64,000 nucleotides of DNA, taken from the NCBI GenBank assembly GCA_002007465.1, contig LNAC01000032.1:1683297-1747296 (forward strand). The letters run 5' to 3'. Shown here piece by piece: positions 12,466 through 24,712 of the stretch. Under the pieces are notes generated by a model. That model was not told where the DNA came from. It did not search any database and was given only the letters and a program-made list of their open reading frames with translations. Position numbers and translations under genes: made by a program. Position 1 is the stretch's first letter, and the number at the start of each line of letters is the position of its first letter. The stretch is from Ailurus styani (Eukaryota > Chordata > Mammalia > Carnivora > Ailuridae).

Positions 12466-12779
12466 AGTATGAACAGTGGCATTATTGAGGGCTGGGTTTC
12501 AGCCGTGGCTCTTGGATGACTTGAATGTTGTGTCTCCACTAACTTCTTGGAACATTTTGCCCACACCCCTGGTGGTTGACAGGCAAGTCCATATTCAGCT
12601 GTCATGATCCTAACACTCATGTCCTGAATAGGAGGGATACCACCCAGGCTAGGTGACAACAGGCGTCCTGTCATTCACTGTTAGACCCTTTTTGTGTTCT
12701 CCCCTCGCCCAACCTCACCCTGCTGAACCATATAATACAGCACGCTGTGTCAGAGGTCCTATCACTGAACTTATTTGTG

Positions 12780-13480
12780 GTATTTTTATTTCATTAATAG
12801 GCGTTAATAGAATAGTTTTAGATTTACAGAACAATTGTGCATATAGAATAGAGAGTTTCTTTATGCTCCACCACCTTTTCACAGTTTCCCCTATTATTAA
12901 CATCTTGCATTAGTATGGTACATTTGTCACAATTAATGAATAATACGGATTCAAAAATATTAACCAGAGCCTGTACTTTACTCACATTTCCTTAGTTTTT
13001 ACCTGATGTCTATTTTCTGTTCCAAGATACCATCCAGGCTACCATGTTAACTTTAGTCATCATGTCTCCTAGGGCATTTTTTGTTTGTTTGTTTGTTTGG
13101 GGGTGTTTTTTTTTGGCTGTGACAGTTTCTCAAACTTGTCTTGTTTTTGGTAACTTTGTTTTGAAGTTTACTTATTTATCAGGTACTTTGTAGAAGTCCA
13201 TCAGTTGGAATTTTTCTGATGTTTTTCATAATTAGACTGGGATTATGGATTTTGGGGAAGAAGACCATAAAGCTAATGTACAATTTTCATCCCATCGTAT
13301 CAAGTGCACTTACCAGCTACATTGTTTATGACTGTTGATGTTGACCTTAATCACCTGGCTGAAGTACTGTTTGTTTGCATTCTCCACATTTGTGGTTTTT
13401 TGATAATGCTTTGGCACTTCAAGAGACATTCAACTAACTCCATTAAAAGTGTGTAATGGGGAGTCCACTGCATTGAAAAC
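12780..13480 (-). repeat. Ancient L1 (L1M type) 3' UTR, antisense
   Basis: 'tagatttacagaacaattgtgc', 'cccctattattaacatcttgcattagtatggtacatttgt' and 'ttttcataattagactgggattatgg' are the familiar antisense 3' untranslated region of old L1 subfamilies. A (GTTT)n run near 13080-13100 interrupts it. Confidence 0.75.
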
Positions 13481-14394
13481 ATGGCTATGCTAGGCTGTTC
13501 TGGGTCAGAGGGGACTCTTTACAGAAGAGTAACAAGAATTTTATTTGAATAGCCAAGTGCAGGTAATGAACAATTATTAATAACCAAGAAATTATTTCAA
13601 TGGTCAAACCTAGGGCACAGTATAACATTGATTTCTTATTTAGAAGCATTTAAAAGCTCTGTTTGTTATAGAGATAAATCAAGATTGCCAATTACAGAAT
13701 AGCCCACACAGGTTTTCTGTTTATTTTTGAATATTTTTGATGTCAGATGGTGCAAATCTTATTATAAAGATCTCATCACAAATCATTCTCAAAGCAAAGA
13801 TAAGAGAAAGATTATCTAGAATATAGTCATTTAAGGGATGATTTCCTTCTATTCTTCCAACTTTATCATCATTATTAGACAAACTGGCATCTATTCCTTC
13901 ACTTTTATGGATATTGAGAGTCAAACATGCAACATATGTTTTAATTTACCAAATAAGATTCCTTTTTTTTGGGTACCAGAATGTTTTTGAGTTGAACATT
14001 TAGCATCCTTTGGCTAGTATGTTAATTATGCATTATTCATAGTGAAAGGTTCAAATTTGTTATGCTGCAACTGTTCAGTCCTTGACAAATGACTCTGATA
14101 GGTCACACCCATTTTTAAGTAAATAAAGAACAGCAGGAACTGAATTTCTTCTAAAAAATGTGTAGTACTGGGAGCTTCTTTGGCAGTTACCATTTGCCCT
14201 TTTACTTTAAGTCTAGAAAACTCAGTGCTTTCCAACAAAGCTAATAATATTTTTAGGGAGAGGGTCCTCCTGGGGCTTCCTTAGTAGCTTCCACTCCCAT
14301 TACTCCTTTGGCTTACTCTACTCTCTGCATTTAATAAAGTTTACAGTAACTTCTACCTCATCCTTATAAAGTATATTGGATATGTTTTCAGGGT
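13481..14394. other. Unique intron sequence
   Basis: No repeat family or exon recognised. Confidence 0.4.
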
Positions 14395-15348
14395 AAAAGA
14401 CTCTTATATGCTCTCATTTATTCTCTTAGCAAATATTTATTGAGCATTTTTATGAGCTAAGCAATGTCGTTGGCGCTAGCAGTGCAAAGATGAACATATT
14501 CACTTGAAGCATGCACAAAGATGATTTAGTAAGTTGGTCCTGCTGAAAAGCCGAATACCCAAGGGGAACAGAGGGAGATAAGGTTGGAAAAGTGGTAGAT
14601 ATTGCAGATGATCCTGAACACTAGATTAAAGTTTTTGCATTCTATCCCTTGATGGTTTTTTGTGCAGTGGAAATACATAATCGCACATGTCCTCAAGGAA
14701 GATTATCTTAAGAGGAATATCCTTTTCATATCAGAGAGGAGAAAGAAGCTAGAAGTTCACTTGGAATTTTACAACTGTCCAGGTGGATGGAATTGAAGAC
14801 CTAAATTGAAGTGAAGTAAGTGGAACCAGAAGAAAGCATTGTTGCAAGATATACTGAAGAATAGACAAGGAAGAAAGAGAGTAGTTAAAGTTTACAAGAC
14901 TGGAGCCCGAGGCACAAGGAGTATAGCATGGCTACTAGCAGAAATGAGATCCAAGAGCTGTAGCTGAGGGGAAGATCTGCTCTGTTTCAAAAATTTATAT
15001 TTGAGGAGTTCGAAGGTTTTCTAAGCAGACATATAAACAATTAGAAATGCAAGCTCGCTGCATCTGTGTAGGGTCCAGGACTGGGTCAAATAGAGGGGAT
15101 GGAGCCCAGGATGCAGAGGATGAGCATGTAAACAGAGAAAAAATGGGATAGGCACCGGCACATGGAGAACAGTACATTGATATCGAAGAGGACTGAGAAG
15201 CAGTGGTCAGAGAAGAGTGGAATGAAAATCAGGATATTTTGCCGTCACAAAAGACAGAAAGAGAAACATCAAATGCTGCTGTAAAGTCTAAGAATGGGGA
15301 TGAAAAAAGAAAAAGTTCATTGAGCTTGGAAAGTTATTGGTGGATTTT
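14395..15348 (+). repeat. L2 LINE, 3' portion
   Basis: It begins 'aaatatttattgagcatttttatgagctaagcaatg' and continues through 'gcattctatcccttgatggttttttgtgcag' to the downstream L2 body. Ancient and indel-rich. Confidence 0.65.
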
Positions 15349-15574
15349 GAAAGAGCTCTTTTTATTTTAATTTTATTTTATTATCATTATTATTATTTCC
15401 CCCAGGAGTACAGGTCTGTGAATCATCAGGCTTACACCTTTCACAGCACTCACCGTAGCACAAACCCTCCCCAATGTCCATAACCCAGCCACCCTATCCC
15501 TTCCCTCCCACCCCCCAGTAACCCTCAGTTTGTTTTGTGAGATTAAGAGTCTCTTATGGAAAGAGCTCTTTTTA
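15349..15574 (-). mobile_element. Short L1 3'-end insertion, antisense, with 16-bp target duplication
   Basis: A T-rich tract is followed by 'gtacaggtctgtgaatcatcagg' and 'caccgtagcacaaaccctccccaatgtccataac', the 3' end of carnivore L1. The 16-bp duplication GAAAGAGCTCTTTTTA is identical at 15349-15364 and 15559-15574. Severe 5' truncation leaves about 190 bp. The clean duplication implies a fairly recent insertion into the surrounding L2. Confidence 0.9.
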
Positions 15575-16120
15575 AACTATAGGGATAAATATCAAAATGC
15601 AAGAAAGAACAGGGCACATATGAAAATGTTACTGTGATTACTACTTGAGAAAAGAGAGGGGCACTAAACACTATGTCCCAGAAAACAAAATAAAACAAAC
15701 TGAAATGAAACAGTCTGCAAACCAACCCTGTCTCAGGTGTGAAAACTCCTGATTTCTACAAAGCAAGAGATTGGTATTGCATTATAAATGACTCATGCTG
15801 GGCCTACAGAACATAATGGAATACAGGCTTGGATATTAGGCATAAATGTGGTTCTTGGTATAAGCACTGCTTGTGTAACAACATGCCAGAATAAATTCTC
15901 AAGGAATTCAGTTTAATGTAAAAAGTGGTTTCAGCTCTCCTGTAGTGTTACAGAGATTGTGTGATGTGAAAATAAACATGCTTAAGCCATCTGGGTCACC
16001 AGGAATTATCAGATCTTAAAAATCTACAGTGGAAAATGTGTTTTTTTCTTCTTGATATTGCTGATTTTTTTCTTGAGAGGTAACTTGTAAGCAGTTTCCC
16101 TCATTACAGTTTTGGTTTTT
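15575..16120. other. Unassigned intron sequence
   Basis: It may be the continuation of the L2 interrupted at 15349, but I cannot match it confidently. Confidence 0.35.
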
Positions 16121-16135
16121 AAATTTCAGTGTTGT

Positions 16136-16326
16136 GGGGCGCCTGCGTGGCTCAGATGGTTGAGTGTCTGCCTTCAGCTCAGGTCATGAACCCAGGGTCC
16201 TGGGATCCAGCCCCATAGGCTCCCTGCTCAGCGGGAAGTCTTCTTCTCCTCTTCTTCTGCCCCTACCCTCCCCCATGACACCCCCATGCTCTCTCTCTTT
16301 CAAATAAATAAAATCTTTAAAAAAAT
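16136..16326 (+). repeat. Can-SINE, sense
   Basis: It opens GGGGCGCCTGCGTGGCTCAG and ends AAATAAATAAAATCTTT plus A. Approximate target duplications are AAATTTCAGTGTTG at 16121 and AAATTTCAACTTTG at 16327. Confidence 0.93.
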
Positions 16327-16424
16327 AAATTTCAACTTTGCAAGAATAGTATTAATATTGTAGCCTTAATGGGGAAAAAGCATGGGTATAATTTATTTGT
16401 TTTTCTTTTGTTTACCATTATTTT

Positions 16425-16725
16425 TTCTGTCAACAAGCATTAGTTAATGAAAGTCCCTTCCAAACTCTGTACTGGGCACTGAGGATTCAAAAGTGAACAA
16501 GTAAGACCTGTCCCTTGCCCTCAAGGAACTTTCAATCCTGTGGTGAGGACAGATGAGTCGAATTAACACAGTAATCTAGTGTGGCCTCAAAGACGAATGT
16601 ACATGATTTCAAGAGGATGACAAACAAAGGTAGTTTGTTTTACTTGCGGGTAGCGTCATCAGGAAAAAGCTTTGGAAAGTTTGTGATGCTTATGCTAGGT
16701 CTTGAAATATGGGTAGGTGATCATT
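16425..16725 (+). repeat. L2 LINE fragment
   Basis: 'ctgtactgggcactgaggattcaaaagtgaacaag', 'cttgccctcaaggaactttcaatc' and 'gctaggtcttgaaatatgggtagg' follow the L2 consensus in order. Confidence 0.75.
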
Positions 16726-16778
16726 CTCTCTTTTAAAAAAAAGTACATGTAGTCTTTTTTCTCTAATTTAAATAGTTT

Positions 16779-16843
16779 CTCACTTTCTCTTTCAAATAAA
16801 TAAATAAAATCTTTAAAAAAATAAAAAGAAAACTCTTTTAAAA
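16779..16843 (+). mobile_element. Tail-only Can-SINE insertion (65 nt)
   Basis: Only CACTTTCTCTTTCAAATAAA and the rest of a SINE tail are present. It is flanked by identical 14-bp duplications AATTTAAATAGTTT at 16765-16778 and 16844-16857, so it is a complete but extremely 5'-truncated insertion. Confidence 0.85.
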
Positions 16844-16857
16844 AATTTAAATAGTTT

Positions 16858-17954
16858 TCCTGTTGCTCACTTTAGAAGACTAGGCAATAGAGGGAAAAGA
16901 TGGAGGGGAAACTTTCATGAAAAACTGGGGAGATGAAAGTTACTCTTTTTTTGTCCCCTTATATTATCTCTTTATGGAAGTTTATCACAGAACTCTATGT
17001 ACTCTGCATACAAGTACTGCATATAAGTATTTTATTTTAATAGGATAATTATTGGCATTGCTGTATTTTGGTCATACTGAATATGTAGTTAAAGAAGAAA
17101 TGAAGCAATCTGGAATGTACAGAGTGGTACAAATTGTTATCTCCCTTTAGAAGTTGTTTTTAGAATTTATTATTTAGACTTTTTTTTTAGCTTGTGAATC
17201 CTATTTTTTTACTTTTAGAAGGAGTAACTAAAGGAACTAAGTTATATCAGTAAATCAAATAGATGACTATAATGGAGTTAACAGTATCAAAAACGCCAAG
17301 ACTGGACTTCTTAGGCAAATACTTGGATTTGTTTCTCCAAAGGTCCTGAAAAAGATGAATGCTTCTTTGTTTGGACGTCCTATTAAATTTTCATTACAAT
17401 ATCAGATTTTAAAAACTACTTGTTTTCTTTAGAAAGTTTTACTTTAGAAATCTGTTAGACTTCTTTTATATACTACAGTTTTCATGAACTTCCTTCTCTC
17501 GTCATATTGTATTTTACATCCAATAATATTTTGTGAGAGATTTTTTTCTTTGGAGAAAAAATTATTTTGTTGAAAATATCAATCCTGAAAACATGGTACA
17601 GTTAAATCTGGGTTCATTCCTAATGCTTACTAAATATTATAACAGTAAGAAATGAAAACAAATGGAATTAATTTTCTCTCTATCTTTCAAATCTAAAGAC
17701 ATTTACTCATATCTTTTCTTTTTTTCTGAGTAGATGATCCAGAACATATTTATTTGATATGAGGCAAAAACTCTGGTAGATGATAGAGTATTGAAAGCTA
17801 AGTCACGATGGTATAGTAGATTGGAAGGATCTTGTGCATTTTTCTTGTTATACATCAAACATGTATTTATCAGCTCACATGTATGGGGCAGAGGAGATAC
17901 AAAGTCAATTAAGATGGTATTTTGGGGAAAATATGGAATGTACCTGAAGCAGTT
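16858..17954. other. Unique AT-rich intron sequence
   Basis: No repeat family or exon recognised. Confidence 0.45.
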
Positions 17955-18130
17955 TTGAGTTCTCCCAGCTATACCACTTATTAGTAGTGTGACCTTGGGC
18001 AAATTACTTCATCTCTCCGAAGCTTCTCTTTACCTGTTCATTGTGGATACTACTATCCTGCTCAGAGTTTCTGAGGATAAATTAGGGAAAGATATGCTTC
18101 TAGCACAATGAATGGCCTATAGTTAGAGCT
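17955..18130 (+). repeat. MIR SINE, sense
   Basis: 'cacttattagtagtgtgaccttgggcaaattacttcatctctc' is the MIR core, followed by the 'gaggataaattaggg' region. Confidence 0.8.
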
Positions 18131-18483
18131 CAGGAATTTAAGGGAGTTGATTGCAATAATTGAAATGAAAGGTAAAAGCTGAAAAGAGAGCACTTTCTGT
18201 GAGGATGAGAAAGAAGGGATATATTTGAGAAATATTCATAAAATTTAAGAGGTAAAATTTAGTGGTAGCAGAGTTGTGAAAGAATAATAAGAAATAGGAG
18301 GCAGGTGAATCTGAGATGTCTAAAGAACATAAAACTTAGGAATCCCCTATGATACGCATTGGAACTCTGGTTTTAACATCTTTCGAGAATTACATAAGAA
18401 AATGGCTGCTCACCACCGTTTTTAAGGCAATTTTAATGAGTTACATATTTAAAGTTTAATCTTAAGAATCAGGTACAATTTGG

Positions 18484-18666
18484 AGTGTGTGTGTGGCTCA
18501 GTCTGTTAAGTGTCTGCCTTCAGGTCATGATCCCAGGGTCCTGGAATCGAGCCCCACACTGGGCTCCCTGATCAGCACGGAGCCTGCTTCTCCCTCTGCC
18601 CCTACCCCTGCTCATGCATGCGTGTGCTCTCTCTCTCAAATAAATAAACAAGACCTTTAAAAAATT
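18484..18666 (+). repeat. Can-SINE, sense, older diverged copy
   Basis: The head has decayed to TGTGTGTGTGGCTCAGT. The body reads GGTCATGATCCCAGGGTCCTGG and the tail AAATAAATAAACAAGACCTTT. No clear target duplication. Confidence 0.88.
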
Positions 18667-18894
18667 TAGGTCCACTTAGATGAGAATGATCGGTGTTTGG
18701 GGGAAAAGAAATGGTCGGTTTTTGTAGTAGAATATATTTGTGTAAGGATATCACAGACTTATCAAGTCTCAGAGGTGATTTATCCCTTGCTTCTTGTATA
18801 TAAACTTAACTTTTTTTTCTATTAGGATGAACTCTCTTGGGTAAATATTATATTACTGTACTTACATTTATCATATTTTTAAAATCTATAGAGA

Positions 18895-19110
18895 ATCGGT
18901 TTAGTATAATGGTTTGGAGCTAAGACTCTGGAACCAGACTATCTGGGTTCATTTCCCAGCTCCACGACTAAGTAACTAAGAAGTTACTTAACTTCCCTAG
19001 GCCTCAGTTTTCTTATCCGTAAAATGGGGATAAGAGTAATATCAATCACATAAAGTTCAGGTGAGGATTAAATGAGTAACATTTATAACAGAACAGTGGC
19101 TGGTGTTATA
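18895..19110 (+). repeat. MIR SINE, sense, nearly full length
   Basis: 'gtataatggtttggagctaagactctggaaccagac', 'ttacttaacttccctaggcctcagttttcttatc' and 'gaggattaaatgag' follow the MIR consensus from head to tail. Confidence 0.88.
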
Positions 19111-19499
19111 TGTGAATTGTGGTAGTGATGGGCAAACAGAAGCTGGCAAGGGCCAGTTTCCTAGAGTTAAGCAAGCACTCACCTGCTGTGAGTGTAAACA
19201 GCTCTATCCTGATGGAAAGAAAGTCATTTGACTCACTTCTCATTTCTACCATTTGTGATCTGGGTTTGAATTCCATATCATTGGTTGCTATTCCACATTG
19301 CCCCTGTTGTCTGAGTTATTTCAGTAGATGTGGTCAAGTTCTCAAAACTGCTCACTTTAACTCACTTCAATCCTTGGAAATGTGAAATAAGACTTTTTCA
19401 GGAGCATTGGAAGCATGTGACATAAAAATTAGCATGTTCACTCCGAAATGAAGAAAACTCTATGTTAAATAAATAAAAATATTTGTTCTTCTTATTTTT
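19111..19499. other. Unassigned intron sequence
   Basis: Nothing recognised. Confidence 0.4.
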
Positions 19500-19735
19500 T
19501 GCAGTGGAAAGACAAGGACTTTTTCAAGCTACTGCCTCCTATACGACAGAATTAACTCCCTTTACTTTATGTCCTTTTTTGCTCTCTGGACTTGAATTTT
19601 TTATGGCTCTTATCCGCTATGGATAGAGGCAATGTGTTCTCTTTCAGCTGTTCATCCCCAACGCTTACCATAGTACCTAGCCCAGAAAGTGCCAACACTT
19701 TATGTTGTTGTTGAAGGAATGAATTTATGAATCAA
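19500..19735 (+). repeat. L2 LINE 3' end
   Basis: 'cttaccatagtacctagcccagaaagtgcc' and 'gttgaaggaatgaat' match the terminal part of L2. Confidence 0.65.
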
Positions 19736-20036
19736 TTCAAAAGAATTGCCCAAATAATTATAAAGTTTTCAGTTATACTAAACTCTATCCTATACAGTTT
19801 AAGTGGGTTAAAAGTGAATAATGGAGAATATTCTTCAATAGAACAATGAGAGCATTCAACTGAGTAGTGGGGGAATCTGTCTGAACACTAAGAACAAATG
19901 AAAACAAATGAAAATCTTAGGTAGAAGAAAATCCACCTAAAAAATTGTGAGGCTTTGCTTTAGTTCAATCTGAGTCTGAGGATTATTATGAAACGATATT
20001 TCAGAAAGATTTGTCTTAACATTCTTTCATTCACTT

Positions 20037-20042
<6 letters not shown>

Positions 20043-20084
<42 letters not shown>
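20043..20084. repeat. (CA)n microsatellite
   Basis: About 21 perfect CA units. Confidence 0.97.
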
Positions 20085-20087
<3 letters not shown>

Positions 20088-21894
20088 GAACCTAGATCAT
20101 CAATCTGTGTCCAGGAGCATCAGCAAAAATTATAAGATTCCTCTGACTATAAGGCTCTGTAAGCTTGCCAGTGAAAACACGCATGTTTTTCTTCTTGTCT
20201 TTTGCATCTGGTGTGCCGTGTAGTAAGCAGAAACAAAATTCAGGCTTCAAAAGCTCTGTAGGCTGCTCTTTCCCCAGCACTCACATTGAAAACCGTCCCA
20301 AGGAGCCGCGTGCTGCAGGTCTGAGCATACTGGGAAGGTGCTCAGGATTTGTGACAAGGGCAGGTAGGAAGAACACCCCCAGGACTCCATCGTAAAGTGA
20401 CATGTGATGCTGAGTTGCTGGTACCCTACAGTGCTACTGCTTCCATCCCAACCATCCACACTATACTCCTGCCTTCTAGTTTCTTTCCCTGTGCATTTTA
20501 ACTTTCCACTTAGAAATAATTCTCTCACATGTGATTAGCCCTACTTCCACATTTGAATGAGCTTCTGGCAAGTGGTGTCTCCCACCCGCCCCCCGCAGAA
20601 TTCACTTAAGTCTTGATCCATTTTGTTTCAATAAATGTATATTTAATCTGATGCTAGAAAGCTATGAAAAGCAGCTTTATGATAGAAGGTTTTTAAAAAT
20701 GTGCTTTATTTATTAGGTTTTTTTTAAAATTTTTTGAAAAAAGCTACCTTGACAGTTCTGATGATACACATGCTTTATGTCTTTTATTTTATTTTATTTG
20801 GTTAGAAAAATGCAGATTTGAGAGTGTTTGGCAACATATGATAAACAGTTAACCTCAAAAATTACATAAAATAATGCTAAAATTTCCCAGACCGGCACAA
20901 TTGATTTAATTACACCATGATAAGGCTCTAAAGGAGCATTATAAATATCAGAGGCATCTTTTAAATAATACTGAGATCCCTGATGAAGCAAAACAAAACT
21001 TCCAAATTGTGCTAGGAAATGAGTTATGGATGATATTATCCCAGGATTTCTTTAAATTCTGGAGGGTATAGGAAAATGTGGAGAAAATTAGTTGAACAGA
21101 GAAACTCAAACATTGCAAAATGCTTCTTGAGAGACAAATGAGTCAAGAGACCTTCTGGAAAGACCCAGATAATGGTGACATTCCAAGATCAGTCAAGAAG
21201 AGACCAGAGAACACCCCCAACCATTTACTATGCAGACACCATGGCCATCATAGTCCCTTCCAAAATTACCCTCTATGGGTGATGGCCAAAGAGTTGAATA
21301 CATAGCTACCAAACTACTCTAAATGTGTATTCAGTCACCCAAAGCCTAGTGAGTGGGGAGACTACCCTTGTCAGGGTTATAAATGACTTCCTTACATTGC
21401 AGATTTTGCTTTCTCCCGCAGTCTTATCCTTCAGCACATGATCTCAGGGCAGCTTTCAACACCATTGATTATGATATAGTTTGAAAATGCTTGAGGGAGT
21501 TTGCCTTTTTGTCTGTTTCCGTTTTAAAATGGCTTCATTCTTACCCTTCAGACAGTTGACATCACGTATCAATGGCCGCCCATTGTTCTGGGGCTGAAGT
21601 GCCTGGGGCTGCTGTTCAGCGGGATTCTAACATGGGCTTGTGGCTATTTAAAATCTTCAAGCTGTCCTTAGACCTAGACAGCCAGATGCAATAGTAGCTG
21701 TCAGTGTGAGCTGGACCGGTTAAAGATTATGCTGCTGCCTTTGTTCCTTGGTGGGAAGTGGGGGAAGAGGCGAGAGATGGGAAGCTAGTTTTGTTTTTAA
21801 TGGAATTACGGAAATACAGACCTGGAAAGAAATTCCACAAGCTTATAGTTTATCCCATGCTCCCTAGAGTAAAGGCCTGGCCTTGTGCTTGAGT
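20085..21894. other. Unique intron sequence
   Basis: Short overlapping open frames near 20.1-20.5 kb on both strands match nothing I know. No splice-bounded exon recognised. Confidence 0.45.
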
Positions 21895-21955
21895 GCACAC
21901 ACACATATACACACAGACACACAGACACACAGACACACACACACACACACACACC
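21895..21955. repeat. Imperfect (CA)n microsatellite
   Basis: CA units interrupted by AT and AGA, directly abutting the Tigger element. Confidence 0.93.
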
Positions 21956-22457
21956 CTGACTTAAAATGATTTGACTTACGATTTTTTTTGACATTGGAAT
22001 GGTGGGAAAATGATACACATTCAGTAGAAACTGTACTTCAGATTTTGAATTTGGATCTTTCCCCAGGGCTAGCAATATTCCGTATGATACTCTGTTGTGA
22101 TACTGGGCAGGGGCAACGAGCCACATGTCCCAGTCAGCCAATGGATCCCGAGGGTCAGCAACTGATACACGTACAAACCATTCTGCACCCATGTAACCAT
22201 TCTGTTCTTCACTTTCAGTACAGTATTCAAAGAATTGCATGAGATATTTCATACTTCATTATAAAATAGCCTTCGTGTTAGGTGATTTTGCCCAACTGTA
22301 GGCTAATGTGTTCTGAGCACGTTTTAGGGTAGGCTAGGCTAAGCTAGGATGTTGAGCAGCTTAGGTGCATTAAATGCATTTCTGACTTAGGATATTTTCA
22401 ATTTATGTTGGATTTATCAGCACCTAATCCCACCATAAGTGGAAGAAGATCTGTATA
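21956..22457 (-). mobile_element. Tigger-type (TcMar) non-autonomous DNA transposon
   Basis: 'gatgattttgcccaactgtaggctaatgtgttctgagcacg' (with a T for A change here), 'taggctaggctaagctaggatg' and the terminal 'cccaccataagtggaagaagatctgtat' match a mammalian Tigger family. The exact subfamily was not determined. No transposase frame remains. Orientation is uncertain. Confidence 0.7.
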
Positions 22458-23230
22458 TTGATTTCCAAGTCTCATTCTCTACTAGATTTCTGCTCTAACA
22501 TTTTATTGTTTTAAAATTTTTCCTTATATGACTTTCTTTCTAATTTGGTTTTCTATTTTCATTTAGCCCATGTTCATTTATCAAACTGTTCACTTACTAT
22601 GTGGCAATGTACCACTTAGTTTACCCAATGACTTACTTTTTTTTTTTTTTGGATGATTTACTTTAAAATAACAATAGGGATTCCTCCAGGACCCTCTGCT
22701 CTACTTATTAGCATAACAAGTATTCTTACTAAGAAAGATACACAAAATTTTGTTGCTTTCTCAATTAGGAGTTTATGAAACACCAGGGTGAGGCAGGTAA
22801 TAAGCACTCAGAAAATGTTAAGTTGATTAATAAGTGAATATGTTACTAAGGTTAATAAAGGTTGACAGTGGGTCAAGAGAGCAAGTTCTACTTAAAGGGG
22901 GAGTTATAATTTTACTGTGAAATACAAAGCAGGTAGTTTAAAACAACTGAAAAATTGTATCTGTGTGACCCTTCCATCTAGAGAATTCTGATGAATGCTT
23001 ACAATATAGATTTATTTCTTGTGAATGTTTAAATATTTAAATTTTACATCGCCAGAATTCCCAGGAAGCATATGATGTTTAGGCATTTATGTGGGCTTTC
23101 AAGTGAACATATAAGATCATGCAGATTGTTGATTTGATTAAGTCTAAATGGATTATTTGGAGAGTAAAATATACACAGAAAGTGAAATACGTATTAGAAG
23201 TTTCAATATACTTTTATTCCATATCGTGTT
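22458..23230. other. Unique AT-rich intron sequence
   Basis: Nothing recognised beyond a T12 run near 22640. Confidence 0.45.
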
Positions 23231-23249
23231 AACTACTTTTCCTTTGGGG

Positions 23250-23300
23250 CTGGTTTTTTTTTGTTTGTTTGTTTTTTGTTTTTTGTTTTTTTTTAATGAC
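23250..23300. repeat. T-rich (GTTT)-like low complexity
   Basis: Runs of T broken by single G, such as TTTGTTTGTTTG. Confidence 0.8.
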
Positions 23301-23646
23301 CTGTCTGAGTTTCTAGTTGGCTGATCCCACACTTTTGTTTTTATTTTTTTTATTTTTATTTTTATTTTAAGATTGCAGTGGACTTTATTTTTTTATTTTT
23401 ATTTTTATTTTTTACTTTATTTTTTCAGCGATCCAAGATTCATTGTTTATGCACCACGCCCAGTGCTCCATGTAATACGTGCCCTCCTTAATACCCACCA
23501 CCAGGCTCACCCATCCCCCTTCCCCCCTCTCTCCATAACCGTCAGTTTGTTTCTCAGAGTCCACAGTCTCTCATGGTTCATCTCCCCCTCCAATTTACCC
23601 CAATTCATGTTTCCTTGACTTCTTCTAGAGTCCTCCATTTTATTCC

Positions 23647-24231
23647 TTATGTTCCACTAGTAAGTGAAACCATATGATAATTGACTTTCTCTGCTTGACT
23701 TATTTCACTCAGCATAATCTCCTCCAGACCCGTCCATGTTGATAGAATAGTTGGGTATTCATCCTTTCTGATGTCTGAGTAATATTCTATTGTATATATG
23801 GACCACATCTTTACCCATTCATCTGTTGAAGGGTATCTCTGCTCTTTCCACAGTTTGGCAATTGTGGACATTGGGGTGCATATGGCCCTTCTTTTCACTA
23901 CATCTGTATCTTTGGGGTAAATACCCAGTAGTGCAATTGCAAGGTCATAGGGTAGCTCTATTTTTAATTTTTTGAGGAATCTCCACACTGGTTTCCAAAG
24001 TGGCTGCACTAACTTGCATTCCCACTGACAGTGAAAGAGGGTTCCCCTTTCTCCACATCCTCTCCAACTCTTGTTGTCTCCTGTCCTATTGATTTTGGCC
24101 ATTCCAACTAGTGTAAGGTGGTATCTCAATGTGGTTTTGATTTGAGTTTCCCTGATGGCTAGTGATGATGAACATTTTTTCATGTGTCTGTTGGCCATTT
24201 GTATGTCTTCTTTGGAGAAGTATCTGTTCAC
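23647..24231 (-). pseudogene. LINE-1 ORF2 C-terminal fragment (194 aa open)
   Basis: The frame ends at a stop near 23647 and holds the C-terminal region of L1 ORF2, which lies beyond the reverse transcriptase. Visible features are [19 protein letters not shown] (the Cys/His-rich end), LGIYPKDTD and [11 protein letters not shown]. The Met at 24231 is simply the first ATG of the open stretch and not a real start. The lack of stops over 585 bp suggests a younger L1 than the L1M copies elsewhere in the window. Confidence 0.88.
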
Positions 24232-24712
24232 GTCTTCTGCCCATTTTTTGACATGACTATCTATTTTTTGGGCGTTGAGCTTAAGAAGTTATTTATAGAT
24301 CTTGGATATGAGCCCTTTGTATGTAGTGTCATTTGTGAATATCTTCTCCCATTCCAGGAGTTGCCTCTTTGTTTTGTTGACTGTTTCCTTTGCTGTGCAG
24401 GAGCATTTTATCTTGATGAAGTACCAAAAGTTCATTTTCACTTTTGTTTCCTTTGCCTTTGGAGACATGTCTTGAAAGAAATTGCTGTGGCCGATGTTGA
24501 AGATGTTATTGCCTATTTCTCCTCTAGGATTTTCATAGGTTCCTGCCTCATGTTGAGGTCTTTCATCCTTTTCGAGTTTATCTTTGTCTATGGTGTGAGA
24601 AAATGGTCAAGTTTCATTTTTCTATACATAGCTGTCCAATTTTCCAAGCACCATTTATTGAAGAGACTGTCTTTTTTCCACTAGATATTTTTTCCTGCTT
24701 TGTTGAAGATTT

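Noticed and set aside
14760..14775. 'acaactgtccagg' as part of the upstream collagen XXV exon (CNCPA linker)
   Set aside because: Flanking bases do not encode the expected residues, there are no splice sites at the right places, and it lies in L2.
18895..18960. tRNA-like box sequences
   Set aside because: They belong to a MIR SINE head; no intact cloverleaf is present. The same holds for the Can-SINE heads.
21806..22252. Minus-strand open frame of 148 codons
   Set aside because: It runs through the Tigger element and a CA repeat (the Val-Cys run), so it is repeat-derived.
24184..24684. Plus-strand open frame of 166 codons rich in Phe, Leu and Cys
   Set aside because: It is the antisense of the L1 ORF2 region and not a membrane protein gene.
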